Shown here piece by piece: positions 37,575 to 50,987 of a stretch of DNA of 64,000 bases. The notes below the pieces were generated by a model. That model searched no databases. It saw only the letters and a program-made list of their open reading frames with translations, and was not told the origin of the DNA. Each line of letters begins with the position of its first letter. The first letter of the stretch is position 1. The translations under genes and the position numbers were made by a program. The DNA lies in the NCBI RefSeq assembly GCF_002234675.1, contig NC_019880.2, positions 13,939,756-14,003,755 of the forward strand. Direction: 5' to 3'. The stretch is from Oryzias latipes. Taxonomy: Eukaryota; Chordata; Actinopteri; Beloniformes; Adrianichthyidae.

Positions 37575-37860
37575 AAAGACCCACTCTGATGATCTTTCGA
37601 GCTATTTTAAAAGGTGTTATCTCAATGATGATTATGGCGTTTTTAGCCTAAAGTTGAAGCCTAGTTAAAGGGACGGGACTTTTCCAAAAACAGAGCTGAA
37701 GCTGCGGTTAAATAGTGGTACTGTCATTCTACTCAAAGTGTCTTTAATTGAATCAAATAAACACTGAGAAAAAAGTATTTTATGATCTTTCATATTCCTA
37801 ACTATTCAGTGTTTTATCATGGCCTTTTTGGATGAACACTGAGCTAACATCTTGGCAATA
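37575..37860 (-). mobile_element. chimeric remnant: family A end joined to a hAT fragment
   Basis: 37575-37665 begins GACCCACTCTGATGATCTTT (family A end). From about 37680 to 37850 the sequence is the reverse complement of an internal part of the hAT element at 47600-47780 (shared: AAATAAACAC, AAGTATTTTATGATC, ATTCCTAACTA, AGTGTTTTATCA). No intact ends remain. Confidence 0.55.
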
Positions 37861-40845
37861 GCAAATGTTATTAGATCAGGGAAGATGAGTCATTTTCCTG
37901 GTACACCTGACCATCTCCACACTGGCTGAAAAGCAGTTAGATGTCCACATTGGAAAGACAGTTTAAAACACATTAGAAAGTTTTGAATTGTTTACAGCCT
38001 TTTTAATGAGATTTTCTACTTTCCCTCTAAAGGAAAAAAGGACAGCAAAAATGAAAACTAGCACCTTCTTGTTTTTCCACTGGCTGCCATAACATTCCAC
38101 ATGCTCCATATCAAAAAAAATAATAATAATACTCAACCCTGCAATTTAGCTTTTAAATATTTTTACTTAGGAACTTGTTCTCTGTGTTTTAATCAGGCCT
38201 AAGGCTGCATTTAGAACTAACCGCACTGGTGTGTGGAGGTCTTTATCCGAACAGATTGAAACTGAGACAAAAAAAAGGTGGCTGAAGACATCAAATGCCT
38301 TTTTTGATTCAGAATTAGCCACCCATTACAGCTATTGCAAATGCAAAACATAATTTAAATAATGTGCATGCAGGCGTTGATAGAGATATATTGTTCCTAA
38401 ATTTTCAAAAAAGTATTAAATTGTTTCGTTGGCTAGCGGGTTGGTTACTGCAGGAAGCAGAAAAATGGATCACTTGTGTGTTTTTTCAGTTAGCAGTCAA
38501 TCAGTGAGTTCTCAAAAATGTCCCCCCACCTCCAAGGATATGCTGGGACAAGAATGTACCTCACAGATCAACGCTGCTGCTTTCCGACACACAAGACTGA
38601 AGCTCATTTTTATCTACAGTTTGGATGTTTTTTTTTGTTTTTTATTTTCTAAGTGTATGGCTTTAAACATCGGCCACATTGTTCTCCAGACTTTGAGGGG
38701 GTCTTTGAGATATACCCTTCAGAGTGACCACCTGCATTCCCTCATGAGGCTTTTAGAGTCACCTTCCTTCTGATCACATCCTGCTTGACTGCTAAAAATA
38801 TTTGATATAAGAAGGGCAGAGTCCCACATAAGTTGACTGATTGCAAAAGTTGTGATCTGAGAATAATCGGCACGATAAAGAACGGACTTCATGTCTGAGC
38901 CTGGTTGCAGGTTGTTAATAATTGATTTTGTAGTTGAAAGTCCATTCAGTCTGAAGCAACACCAACACCCACCTAGCAGTGATTAGAGGGTTGTGTTATT
39001 ATTTCAGCTGCAGCCAGCTAAAAAAGAAAAAACTATGAGCACCTAAAATAAGTTATTTGAGGGTACAAAGATATGTAAAAGATATAAACTTTGTACATCT
39101 TCATATTTATGCAACAGTGAGGTCTTGAAAGGTTTTTCGATGTACATAGATATAAAATGTTCGACACACAATAGAAAAAAGGCAGGCTTTATGACAGCTA
39201 AACATACTTTTGCCATTTGATAAATAAAGTGTGGGGGGGGGGGTCTAAAAGAGAAAGTATTGCTTTTTAAAGCTAACCCCACTCTTGGAGATTTCTTATT
39301 TTCTATATACTATTTGTTCATCGATTATAGCCTAACATTTGTATTTAAATACAATACAATACCCATGAATTTGTAACTTTTTCTCCAGCAGCAAAGGCTA
39401 TGAATACTCCTCAATGGGTCCCAGTTCAACAGAAGTTAGGGGACTTTTTTTAACCTCCTTAAAATACTTCTAAATATCTTTACAGCAGATAACATACTCA
39501 ATTTAAAACAAATACAAGTTTTTCTTGGCGCTGACATTTATTTTAATTTTTTTTTTCAGTCTCAAGTGCTGGGATTAGTCAGTTACCATCTGTTTTAGAT
39601 GGAAATAGAAGGACAAGAAAGTGCATGCAGAATAATTAACAGTGTGGATGTAAAGAGGAGGCTTGAATGAGTAGACTGTGAGCTTGCTGTCTATAATTCA
39701 GCCTCTCCACGTGCCAGAAGATGGGGGAAGGGAATAAGCCGGGGGGGGTTAAAAGAAAATGGTACTTCCAAGCCTACTATTACTTGATTCTCTGATCACA
39801 GACACTCCAGAGCAAAACAAATTAAGCTTTCAGTAAAGCTGGCATGTCTTATATGCCCAACATGCACAGATTGATTTGGACTGCTCCTTTCGGATCAATG
39901 TCACATCATTGTTAGCAGCACAACCAGCACTGTGGGGTCGAGTTTGAACACAGAGGAGAACCATTAGATGGTGGCGTGGTTTTTGTTTTTTTTTTGGTTC
40001 AAAGGTTGGTTCAAATCTGTGCCCCTACACCTCTGCTCATTTCTGCAGTCACACAAACCGAAGGTCGCATGGATGTGTGTGGCTATCAGTGAGTGTTGGC
40101 CGGGCACAAGGGGCACAAGCATTGATTATAATCATTTAAAAATAGGCGAGTTTCTGTAAGTCTTTATGGAACAACCAAAGGTTCACTTTCCTTTATGCAA
40201 ACAAACTCATTGATCAGCTGCTGACCAGACCTGATCGAGCTGATCAATTAGGACTCCAGACCAGCTGATCTGATATGTTTGTGACAGACATATTTATGTA
40301 AAGATATTATTAAACTGCACTAGAAGGTTGTTATCTAACAAGGACTCCGGATATCGCCTCTAGAATTTGCACAATTAGCACAAAGAGGACATTTCTCTGG
40401 TGAAAATTGTTGAGTTTTGCTGGAATCCCTGTTCTGCGACATTTTGAGATCTGATCACCTCGTAAACTGAAAATTTTGTTTGTTTTAAGCACAATTAACA
40501 CAGTTCGGTGCACAATGTTTTTGTATATATAAAGGTGAATAATACCTGGCCTTTTTATTAAAACAAGTTAAAAAAAAACAATAACAATCAAGTAAATTAT
40601 TAGTTCAAGACAAGGAACCCTGCAAAAAACAAACATCATCTAGCTTGAATCTGTAGAGACGTTATAAAAAAAAATCAGACCATAAAAAAGAAGCATGCAC
40701 ATCATGCATGGATAACCATCTCATCCTTGACATTTAATCCTATATTTCTGATCCAATACTGTGAAAAGGCAAGCTGAAGAGCAGGCAGGAACAAACACAA
40801 ACCAAACTTTCTCCTTCTTACAGGAGATAAACTTACAAGGGTTCT

Positions 40846-41469
40846 CAAAGATCCACCCCAACGAAAATTGTGTTTTTGGTGTTTTTAACATGATCTTGTG
40901 GCATTTTTCTCCTTATGGAGGACATATATAAAGAAAATTTTGCTTAAAATTGCATTTCTGAGTATTTCTTTATTCAAAATCGCTGTGAATCAGGAGCAGA
41001 CGAAAGAATGTCGTTTGAAAAAGATTGTAGGTGAGACATAGAAGCAACAATCAGCACACAATCCCTGCTTCGCTCCATTCTGATGCATCCACCTGCAGAC
41101 AAATAGATCTATTAACTTGTTTGTTTTCCTCGTCTGAGCTGACATCTGGCTCAAAACTGTACGGCTGGATAGCTCCAATATTGCTCGCCATTTTGTTGCT
41201 CTGGTAATGTTAGGTTGGGGTTGTGAAGGGCTGTAAGCTAGCTGGAGAAAGTCTAAACAGATGGGTGGCGGAAAGCGGAGGTAGGGTTACTCCGCTCAAA
41301 CGGTCCCACCCACAGGTCAGAATTTCTAATGAACTACTGCCAGTCTGAAGAAGCTGTGTCCAAGAAAATGACACCATTTTTTTGGGGCTACAAACAGCAT
41401 AATCATAAATAAAAGCCTACTGGAAAAGCTTTTACAATATACCAAAAGATGATTTGAGTGGGACTTTAA
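40846..41469 (+). mobile_element. non-autonomous DNA transposon (family A), most complete copy
   Basis: About 620 bp. The ends look like imperfect inverted repeats (AAAGATCCACCCC at left; GAGTGGGACTTT at right, whose reverse complement is AAAGTCCCACTC). On the minus strand it contains an ATG in the context AAAATGGCGAGC, reading MASNIGAIQPYSFEPDVSSD then EENKQ, an acidic start typical of fish transposon-associated 'P2X7-like domain' ORFs as I remember them. Other copies: 5829-6660, 12038-12368, 31045-31600 (reverse), 55592-56213, and a fragment at 37575-37665. Confidence 0.65.
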
Positions 41470-43477
41470 ACTGGAACACTACAAAAACTACTTGTACTTA
41501 GAGCCTAATCTCCAAGGTAATTACCATCTTCCATCTCCACAAACCAAACGTCTGTATTGGTCCCAGTATTTTAGCATCTGGGAATGGCAGAACAGGTACT
41601 TCACAGTTTCAGACAGACCCTGAAAACTCCAGACACACAGGAGTGTTTGCCACTTCAACAAGCTGGAGAGCAAACAATGACTGCGCAGAGGGAGGACTCT
41701 TCGTCTTCAGATTCTTTTCCTCAGACGGGTTGAGATCATACATAGCTGTGGTTTGCACAAACGCCTCATGCCAACATTTCCTTTTGGCAAACGGGGCATT
41801 TCAGACAGCAGCACCCGAAACGTTTTGGGTTTCAGACAGCAGCAAGAACGTATGCGAAGACCCGAAACGCGGATCAGGGCGGCAGTTTTTGCTCCTTTTA
41901 GAGTCAAATCAGAATACTGTCAGAAGGATTTGACAATTTCTTTTTAAGTGTCCTCCATTTACAGCTAGTTAAAATGTATGAACTTTGCTCTTTGATATAA
42001 AGGTTTACAAGAACCATATCTTTTTTAAATGACGTTTCACTTTATATAAAACCACACATACTTACATGAGAGCAGATATAAAGCAGGCTAAATGTGTGTT
42101 AGAAAGGACTGAGAAGAAACCATGACTGATTTTTTTTCTGGTCCCACCATGTACGAACAGCAAGGTCAATCGACAGCTGCCTGACAGATTCTCACAGCCG
42201 ATGTGTCAATACGACAGATGCCTGCGATGTTTGCAAGTCCTCTGCTCACATGTCCCCACACAACCTGTGCCTGATCCATCAATCAGGTAGCAACAAGCAA
42301 AAGCACACAGGGCTCCAGAAACATGATGCAAAAATGCATGACTCCCGTCTTTGTTTCTTTATAAACTGATTGAAATTGAGTCGGCCGTGGAAAATTAAAA
42401 TAACCTCTGAGGACGAACCACTTTTTGTGGATTCAAAATTCAAATATAATGTGTGTCCCTTCACTTTTATTCCATAATCTGTTTTTATACAGTTTCTCAC
42501 ACATGATTATCTTCAGGTAGACTGACAAGAAAAGGGCATTAAAAATGTCCACATTGACTATTCAAAACAACTATATTCCATTCTTTTGTTTCCAATCAGT
42601 TTAGGCCAAACATAAAATGTAAAATAATCTCTGTAAATACTGGACAATGTTTTTCTTATTAACAGCTTGCATTGAACAAAAGCTATTAAACATTTTCTTT
42701 TCTTGTGGTTTCTGTTCCCTAACCAGCTGGAGCCACGTAATAATCTGAAGACGCCACCAAATGTGTAACTCTTCCACACAGTTTGAGTCACCGCCTTCCT
42801 TAAGGTCGGATGATGAAGAATCCAGAAATGATGGAGGAGATGAAGTTGACTCAGAGGAAGGAGTAGTTACTTTCTAACATGCATCTGTCTGCTTTGTATT
42901 TGATGCAACTGCTGAATGCTTTATAGCGATATATTGCATCGGCAGCCTTTGTAGCAGCCTCGTCTTCTTAACATGTGATGCGTTTTGGGTTTCTGCGGCA
43001 GTTACTCAACATTTTATTCAGTTAAATCAGTTTAACCTTTGGGGATGTGTTTTCTCTTTTGTGCCATAAAATGTTTTTGCTATTTTTTCTAATAGTATCT
43101 TTTCTCCAAATACTTAAATTATAAACTCAAAAATTTAATTTAGAGCTTCATTTTACTAAAAACACAATTTTCAGAGTGGGTCTTTAAGTAAAAACTACTA
43201 ATAAAAGTTTCCTTTTGCAAGAAAACATCCATGAAGTGTTTAATTTCTACCAAAGTGAAATTACAAATTAAATATTTCACAATAAATGTTTCAAACATTT
43301 CAATGATCATTTGTTAAGGTGTAGAAATCATGTTTAGGAATGACATTTTTAGGCATCTTTGATTTTTTCAAGAAAACATTAAGGACAAAAACGCATTTAC
43401 CACCAGCTGTAAATAGTCTAGTGTGCTATTATATCAGGAACTTATGACACTATACAAGATTTTCACCAAACCCCAAA

Positions 43478-43862
43478 CTAGGGCTATGGGGAAAACTCGT
43501 GATTTGCGATAACAGGGATCAATGTTGCGATGACGATACAACTTGCGATACCTGAACAAATAAAACAACCGATAACATCATTTCTATTTTGCTTTTAAAT
43601 AAGAGTCAACATACCTTAAATTATACTCCAAATTACCCTAGTCTACATAGGAGGCGAACATCTGACATAAAAAGGGGTCCATCCGATTGGTCAAATGCAT
43701 AAAGGGATTTATTTGATTCGCTAAATACTTCAAGCTGCCATAAGATTGTTTTAGCACATTTAAGGTAACCATTAATCGCAATTTTCACCGTCTTTTGCTA
43801 TATGCATATTGCACAGCTTGATATTGAGATAATAAATTTGCGATTTATTATGCAGGCCTACC
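43478..43862. repeat. dispersed repeat with GCGAT-rich ends
   Basis: TAGGGCTATGG..GATTTGCGATAACAG at the left and TTTGCGATTTATTATGCAGGCCTA at the right give weak inverted ends; interior has TTGCGATGACGATACAAC and AATCGCAATTTTCACC. This resembles the abundant fish 'gggctgcacgatat' element. About 385 bp, diverged. Confidence 0.4.
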
Positions 43863-45466
43863 CCAGACCAAACTTTTAAAAATGTTACTGGAGGGACAAA
43901 GAGGAACAAACAAAAAATCTAGAAGGGGTTATGCCTCAGTTTGACTTGGCTTCTACTGTTGTGGAAATGAAACAATAAAAATGTTTACAAGCTATGCTGC
44001 ATGCCAAACACTGTTGTGCATGGGGCTTCCGCAGTTTTTATGACCTTTTTTTCCATTTGTCACCTTTTCTTTGCCAATGTCTTTTTGAGCACACAATAAC
44101 ACCAGCTGCACTAAATCTACTGCTAAAGCAGAGACGTGTACGCTAACTGCTGGGATCAGGGAACAGCTCGGGCAGAAAATGGAACGAAAACAATCCAGAT
44201 AAAGATGAAGAACCGCTGCATTTGTTGAAGCTGCGTCTTCAGGATGAGACACTCAGGACACGACATGTACATAAGCTCTTCACTTTCACTGTGTTACGGG
44301 GTGGTGATGTCTCCGGAAGAGCAGCTGCTGATCAAACAGTTAGAAAAGACCACAATCCTGCTAAGCAAACAGGGGAGCTTCCCCGTGACCACAGGCGACT
44401 GAGGATTTTCAAAATAAAACAATCAGATCTCTTCAAAAATGACAACAGTTCCCTTAAAGCTCGTTTTCTTTATATCAATCAGCTGCTGTTCGGCTCATGA
44501 GTATACCGACGCTGCAGTCAAGGTATAAACTCATTAAATTCCACTGATGGCTGAAAGGATGCGCTTCCACCGTGTGGATTCCCCACAGGCTACACTGTGA
44601 CAGAGGGCATTAGAGTGCTGCTAGGAAACAGCGAGATCCTTGCAGTTAGGAGGAAAATGCAGCCAGCCATCCTGGACCGCCACAGCTGAGGTGAAAGCTT
44701 GATTAATATCCCCCCGCACTGGCCAAATACCACCTCTTCTGCCGCCCGACATTAACTATGCCTGGAGCACAAGATGTATGCACACCTTTGAGCTTGTGAG
44801 GAGACGGTAATAGAACAGGGTTCTTGCCAGGTAAGCATTTTAACAAGGTAGCAGAAAAGGAGAAGACGGCGAGGGGAGGGGCTATAATTATCGTTTTGAC
44901 AGAAAAACGGAGGATTAGCCAACACGTCCCAGGAGAGGACCGACCGACTGCGGTGTCCTCTAAAGCTTAAAAGGACAGGCTAATTTTCAAACTGAGCAGC
45001 GTTTAAGAGATTCATAGGGCTGTTCCTAAATGTGCCGCTTTAATCCTGGGAGATCTTTATGAGCACTCCAAAGTTCAACAGCAACAGCCACCTAACTAAG
45101 TTACATGCTTCGGTTATTGATTTTGGCACACGTTTGATGCACAGCAGACAGCCTTTCCATGCAATTATAAACAGTTGGGCTGCAGAGTCGAACACTTCAT
45201 GCAGTCATTTAGGCTGTGATGAGCACGAGTTAAACGGACGGAGACGAATTCAAGAGTATACCTACCCAGCATGCACTCTGGCAGGGACTGAATTTGCACT
45301 GTGTCAGTCTTCAGGCAATTCTATAACATTTGCTTAATTTAGGAGAATTACTTTTATACTTAACTTTTGTTCATTTAAATGTAAAAACTGAATATTTTGA
45401 TTAAGTCTTCAACCCCCAAACCCACAATGTACATCCTGAACATTGCTAGAACTTCAAAACTACAGA

Positions 45467-46335
45467 CTAGGGGTTTACCAATTCATTTTAACAACAATTC
45501 AATTTGTGATTGAGGATACCATTCATATTTGATATTGGTTCCTTTTGAGTGATCCGATTCAATACAATACACTGACTTAAGATTGATCTAAGACATCTTT
45601 AGCCAAAACTTCAGCCAGTGGGACTCGGAGATAAAAACCTGGGTACTGAACAGTTTAGGTGAGGTTTTCTGCGTCGGCCATTAAGTACAAATCACTCGAC
45701 GCAAAAACATTTGAAAGATCACAGTGAAAATGAAAAAAGCAAAACACATATTTAAAAAAACAAGCATTACATTTAGGAAAACAAAACAAAATGAAAAACT
45801 TAAAACCATTTCAGAAAGCAAAAGTGATTTACAGAATACAAAGTGAAATATTTAAAAAAAAAACTAAATGCAATTGGAAAACAGAATTTCAAGTGATTTC
45901 TTGATGTGATTTGCACTTCAGGGCCACCGTAGGTTTCCAGATTCCTTGCATTTCATGCAAGATAATCAAGTTTAAAATGAAATGTCTTCAAACAAAACAA
46001 AAACAAGAATTCATGGCAAATCCCTTGACATTTAGCTTCCTAAAGTTCAACCCAATGTTATTTTTCCACATCAAAATAATCCAAATGGAACATTTTAGAA
46101 CGTTCTACCAAACGGTTTGGTCATGCCTTTGCTTAATTCAAAGCGTGTTCATACATTGGACAGAAAGGATGGACTGATCGTTATCTGCTGCCTTCACGGG
46201 GTCGTTTTTACGTTATAGTGAAATAAACCCACTGAACGCCATTCCAAATGTTACTTTCCGATACTGAAATAATCGTTTCATTTAATTTTGAAACCATTGT
46301 ATCACGGTATAGATCAATTTTGATTAACAGCTTGC
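45467..46335. repeat. probable diverged DNA element
   Basis: The left part (GGGGTTTACCAATTCATTTT, CAATTCAATTTGTGATTG, CCGATTCAATACAATAC) and the right part (ACTGAAATAATCG, CATTGTATCACGGTATAGATC) look like the two sides of a fish DNA repeat with AT-rich ends. No coding and no target duplication found by eye. Confidence 0.35.
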
Positions 46336-47494
46336 CTCAGACAGACAGATCTAGTTGAATCATAGGAATACAAATCTATTTGTCCATTAAGTCAAAGAGT
46401 CGTTACAACCATACTAATAAACCTTAGGTTATTAGTGAGCTCTAACCAAAATCAAAGGCTAATGCTGAGCCTCCATTAAAGTAGAGGTACAACTTTCCTC
46501 TCTGTCTGACAGCAAGCAGGGACTCCTTCCTAATCAGCATTCAAGTCGAGTGTGCCATAAACACAGCCATGGCAACAACACCACCTCATGTCTTCCTAGC
46601 AGAGACACTGATAACACAAGCTTGACTGAGATGCATGGAGGCACAATTCAAGTACTACAAATCTGGTGGTCTTTTGAGACTTTAAGGAAACCTTTTTAGG
46701 GTGGCGCTTGGTTCTTATGCACCGTGTGAGAATCTAGGAAAACATCAATGAAACACACAGGAAACAGGCATCAGGAGAGGAAAAGGCCGGGATTGCAGCC
46801 ATGTTTGTTATGAGCCGACTCTATCTGTCCCTTTGCAGCTGGATCAACATGGAAAAAAAGGGGGAGAGTGCAGCCTCACTGTTTTTAGACACTGAACTGC
46901 TCCTGCAACAAAAAAAGGGTCCTCACTTCAACTGTTACTGCTAAGAGTCCACCTAAAGACCTCCTTGTATTGACTTTAGGGCCATTTGAATCTCGCAGAG
47001 AGGAAAAGCTGCACAGAGGTCTCATTCTTCCCTTCAGATGAAAGCCCAGCACGAACGAACAGGGTGGAAATGGATTCCATCTTTCCAAAGCAAAGGATGT
47101 GGAATGTGGAGCGGCGCGAAGAGACCTTCTTCTGGTTTCAGTAGGAGAAAGCATGCAGCAAAATAAACAGCAAAGCTTTCATTTCAGACTCTGTACGGCT
47201 GCTGTCGGATCAGACGGTGCCAGAACTTTACTACGCACACCATTGTACTGCAGCGCCCGAAAGCATGGCAACATTTGTGAACAGGAATGAGGACCGGCTG
47301 AACAGACCCGTATGATTTGACAAGTGTTTGGCGATCACTCATAGCCAAACCCTTGTGCGTTCCTGCCCGCTTCTCAGATTTCTTTCTGCAAAATAGAAAA
47401 ATCTCAGTTTGTTGAGCGAGTAAAATCGTTTTTTTGGGCTCTGCAAGGCAGTGTGCTGATGTTTTGATTCCAATAAGACTGGAGTTCTCTAATC

Positions 47495-48351
47495 CAGTGT
47501 TTTTCAACCAGTGTGCCGCGGCACACTAGTGTGCCGTGGGAGATGGTCAAGTGTGCCGTGGAAAATTGCCCTCATTAACTGATCTAAAAGCATTTCCCAT
47601 CTCCAGGAAATCAGCTCTTTGTTCATCCAAACAGGTCCTGATAAAACACTGAGTAGTTAGGAATATAAACGATCATAAAATACTTTTTTCTTTGTGTTTA
47701 TTTGATTCTATTAAAGACATTTTAATAAGAATGACGGTAACGCGAAATAGCTGCAGCTATAACTGTGTAAGGAAAAGTCCCGCAGCTTTTACTGTCTCCA
47801 CGACTCCACCAATCATTCTTGAAGGCTTAATCACATGTCATCAGTCTGACCAATCAGAAGTGGTTAAAGTCTCCACTTCCTTGTTCCAATTTCGCTCATA
47901 ACTCACTCAGTTCCGACAAAAACACCAGCTAAAGCTCGTCTTTAGCAGTGTAGCTTTCCACAGAATCCGGTATCAGACCATGGAACAAGTGAACAAAACC
48001 ATGAAGCTCAGAGACGCGAGTCTTTCTGCCGTTTTCTCGCAGTTTTCACACTACATCTCCCATGATGCATTGGCTTAATGAGTCGTCCTTCTTACACGTC
48101 TTGAAAACACAACGAACATACAGTTTGTATGTAACTTAACTTTTATTACATCTTTTAGAAAAACATCTGCAACTTCCTGCTTTTTCTGCCACAATTATCA
48201 CAAAAATGCACGTCAGATTGCCGGGGGGGGGGGCTGTACATCAAAACAGACTATGAGTTTCTGCTTTTTTTTTTTTTTGGATGCTGGTGTGCCGCGGGAT
48301 TTTTGTCAAGGTTAAAGTGTGCCGTGGCTCAAAAAAGGTTGAAAAACACTG
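47495..48351 (+). mobile_element. hAT-like non-autonomous DNA transposon, 857 bp
   Basis: Terminal inverted repeats CAGTGTTTTTCAACC (47495-47509) and GGTTGAAAAACACTG (48337-48351) are perfect over 15 bp and have the CAGTG..TTCAACC form of hAT elements. Sub-terminal GTGTGCCGCGGCACAC and GTGTGCCGTGG repeats occur at both ends. Flanked by an 8-bp target duplication with one mismatch (CTCTAATC 47487-47494; ATCTAATC 48352-48359), the size expected for hAT. No transposase is encoded. Confidence 0.85.
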
Positions 48352-50987
48352 ATCTAATCCCTTCTGAAGAAAGTGTGCGGGCCGAAAAATGGAGACAGTG
48401 AGGCAACGGGCAGACGTGTCGAGACAATGCGGAGGACGTCATCTCTGTGTGGCAGCAGAGACAGCCTCGAACAACACATCATCATCCTCCTCATCATCAT
48501 CATCATCATTGGGGGCCCACGTTTCATTATGAAACACTTCTTTTTCATTTCCCCCATCCTGATTTTACAAGAAAATTTATACTTTTTCATTTCTGTTTTT
48601 CGATCTCCGTCCCGGATGAAACTATTTTAAGCCTGCTTGACGTTTGATGGGAGGGGAGGAGGGGAGTACGATTTCAGTCCGACTGTGGAGTTTTGGTTTT
48701 GACACAAGAGGCTAAAACAAGAAACCACAAAAAACTGCTATTATGGAGTTTTATATAAGTAAAATACCACTAAAATAGTCACTCAGCTGTCCGTTATGGA
48801 CAGTTTAGAACCCACAGCCATCCTGTACACCTGCTCTTTTGTTCAAATCTGTGTCACTACACAATCTCTCACACAGATAATTACAGGCTTCAAATTCCTC
48901 TGCAATTTTTGCAAGGTCCAGATTCCCGAAACTGTGCAGCTAGTGTGGGGTGACCAGCACAAGCATTTTCCCCCCTTTGTTTGCACGTATTTACTTTGTG
49001 ACACGGCAGCTGAAAGAGGGATTACATCATTGCCATTGTAGCCACAGAGCCCTCTTGGTTTTCCTTAGTCGGCCAGCGCGCATCAGAGCCGATCTGACCC
49101 AGACAAAGAGAGAGCACGCCAACAGTTTAGCAAGCAGGAAGCACAGACCCATAGTCACACCTAATTACAGTCAAACTCAGCCAGCTCACTCATCAGGGCT
49201 CCCAAAAAAAACCCACCAAAGGCCACATGATCATCAAATCACTTGACCTCTGACTGCAAGCTGACTAATTTGAGGCCGATTCATCAGTATCCCAGCTTCT
49301 CCTTTTTTCCTTAATTCAAAGAAACAGATAAATGACATGTTTTCCTTTTCTTTTTTTTTTGCTAAAAAAAGGGGAACTTCAGATTTTCGTAATTGAAACT
49401 GCTGTGACTGTGTAGTGACAACTGAAAGGGATCCTGAGTAAGCTGGTGCTGCATCCCCATAACATGTAAGTAACAGATGCAGAAGACCCCTAAAAAACAA
49501 CAAACCTCATTCACAGAGGTAAATTCTAGCACCAACACATGAAATAATCTCATTATTCATTAGGAAATGTAAACAGTGGGTTCACCAAATACAGGCCCCC
49601 ACACATTCCAGACTGACAAATTATAAAAGCAGCACAAAACAACGCTTGTTATTCTCTTTTATCTTTGCTCAAGCAACTCCCCATGAGCAGATCCACAAGA
49701 GATTATGGAAACACAAGCCTAACTTAGCAACAGGAAGCATCCTTCTGTGAATATATTGACAAAAACAAATGCTGTGTGAAGCAGAAAATAAAAGTTTGAA
49801 AAAAAGCTGCCTGTATAATAAATGGTATTATGCCAATGGGAAATATGAGTATTAGTTTGTTAGCCCCCTAAAGGTCCAAAGTATACAGGAGCACCCAAAT
49901 ATGCAATTTTCTTTTGGAGTTTTTTAGTTTTCCGTCACTTTTTCCAAGTAATTTGAACATAAAAGGCCTCAGATTTATTTAATATAAAAAATCCCAAAGA
50001 AGCTTTTAAAAAAGAGGGATGCTGTGTGATCAACCAGGCCGACCGTTTCAGCCCACTAAGCCTCAAAAGAATGTTAAAAATCCCTGATCCTGCCCTAAAG
50101 CCAGAGTTCAGGGTTTCCCTTTTTTACCAGATTGGTGTCAAGTTGGTGAAAAGCGTCACAGATCCAACAATTAAGATTTATTTATTTGGAATAAAAAAAA
50201 TAAAAAAAACCTTTATTGTCATTGTACACAATACAACGAACTTGTAGCAGCCTTGGAGTGGTGATACTATACATTTAAATCAAAATATGTACAAGTAACT
50301 AATAAAAATACAAGTATTTTAAAAATAGAATAAAATTGAGTACAATAAAGTGCAGCATAAATAAATAGTGTGTGGAGGTAGATGAAAATCAGTTTTTGCA
50401 CACAGAAGTTGTCAATTTGGAGTAGAGTTAGGAAGCTCAGCTGCATCCCTAACATGTTACAGCTGCTGTTTATTAACTAATACTGACATTACTCGTAAAT
50501 ACTTGTTTTTATTATTATTTAAAGAGACTTTAAGGTGCTTCTTACAGTTTTTAAAGAAGTTGAACAGACCGGAAACACCTTCGGGTCAGCCAGGTGTGCT
50601 TAACGGAAATGACTCGGTAACTGACGAGCCTTCCCGAGTGGCTCTATAACGCGAGTTAAGTCGCACAAAACGTGGGATTTTTTTGGTGATAATAACTATC
50701 TAAATGATTTAAGTTTGTCCAGAGTGCGTAAAAATGCCAGTAGCTAATCATTACATCGACGCAATGTCATTCACAGACACAAAACGGGGATTTTGTCAAC
50801 ACAGACGTGGAATTGCACCTCGTCATTAACCATTAGTTTCGAAAAATGTGACAGAGAAGCAGGAGTGTCGTCTTAAAAATGATGGGTCATACTAAAACAA
50901 AAACAAAAAAACAATTAAATTGATGGCGTAGAGGAGCTTCAAGGACCCTCCACATGACCAGTCCCCACGTTACAGACTGAGACTCAC

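Larger units (their letters stand above)
30985..50987 (-). other. sipa1l1: sipa1l1 intron 1 (20 kb), rich in transposon remnants
   Basis: No coding exon is recognisable on either strand. Apart from the repeats listed separately (31045-31600, 33675-34180, 37575-37860, 40846-41469, 43478-43862, 45467-46335, 47495-48351), the intervals 31600-33670, 34180-37570, 37870-40840, 41470-43470, 43870-45460, 46340-47490 and 48360-50980 hold AT-rich unique-looking sequence with short homopolymers, a (CAT)n run at 48481-48510, and nothing else I can name. All open reading frames there are short and show no family signature. Confidence 0.6.

Noticed and set aside
42779-42880. Acidic reading frame ending SEEGVVTF, possibly another family A-type ORF piece
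   Set aside because: Only about 38 codons, no confirmed family ends on the left; the GAGTGGGTCTTT end at 43170-43187 is suggestive but not enough.
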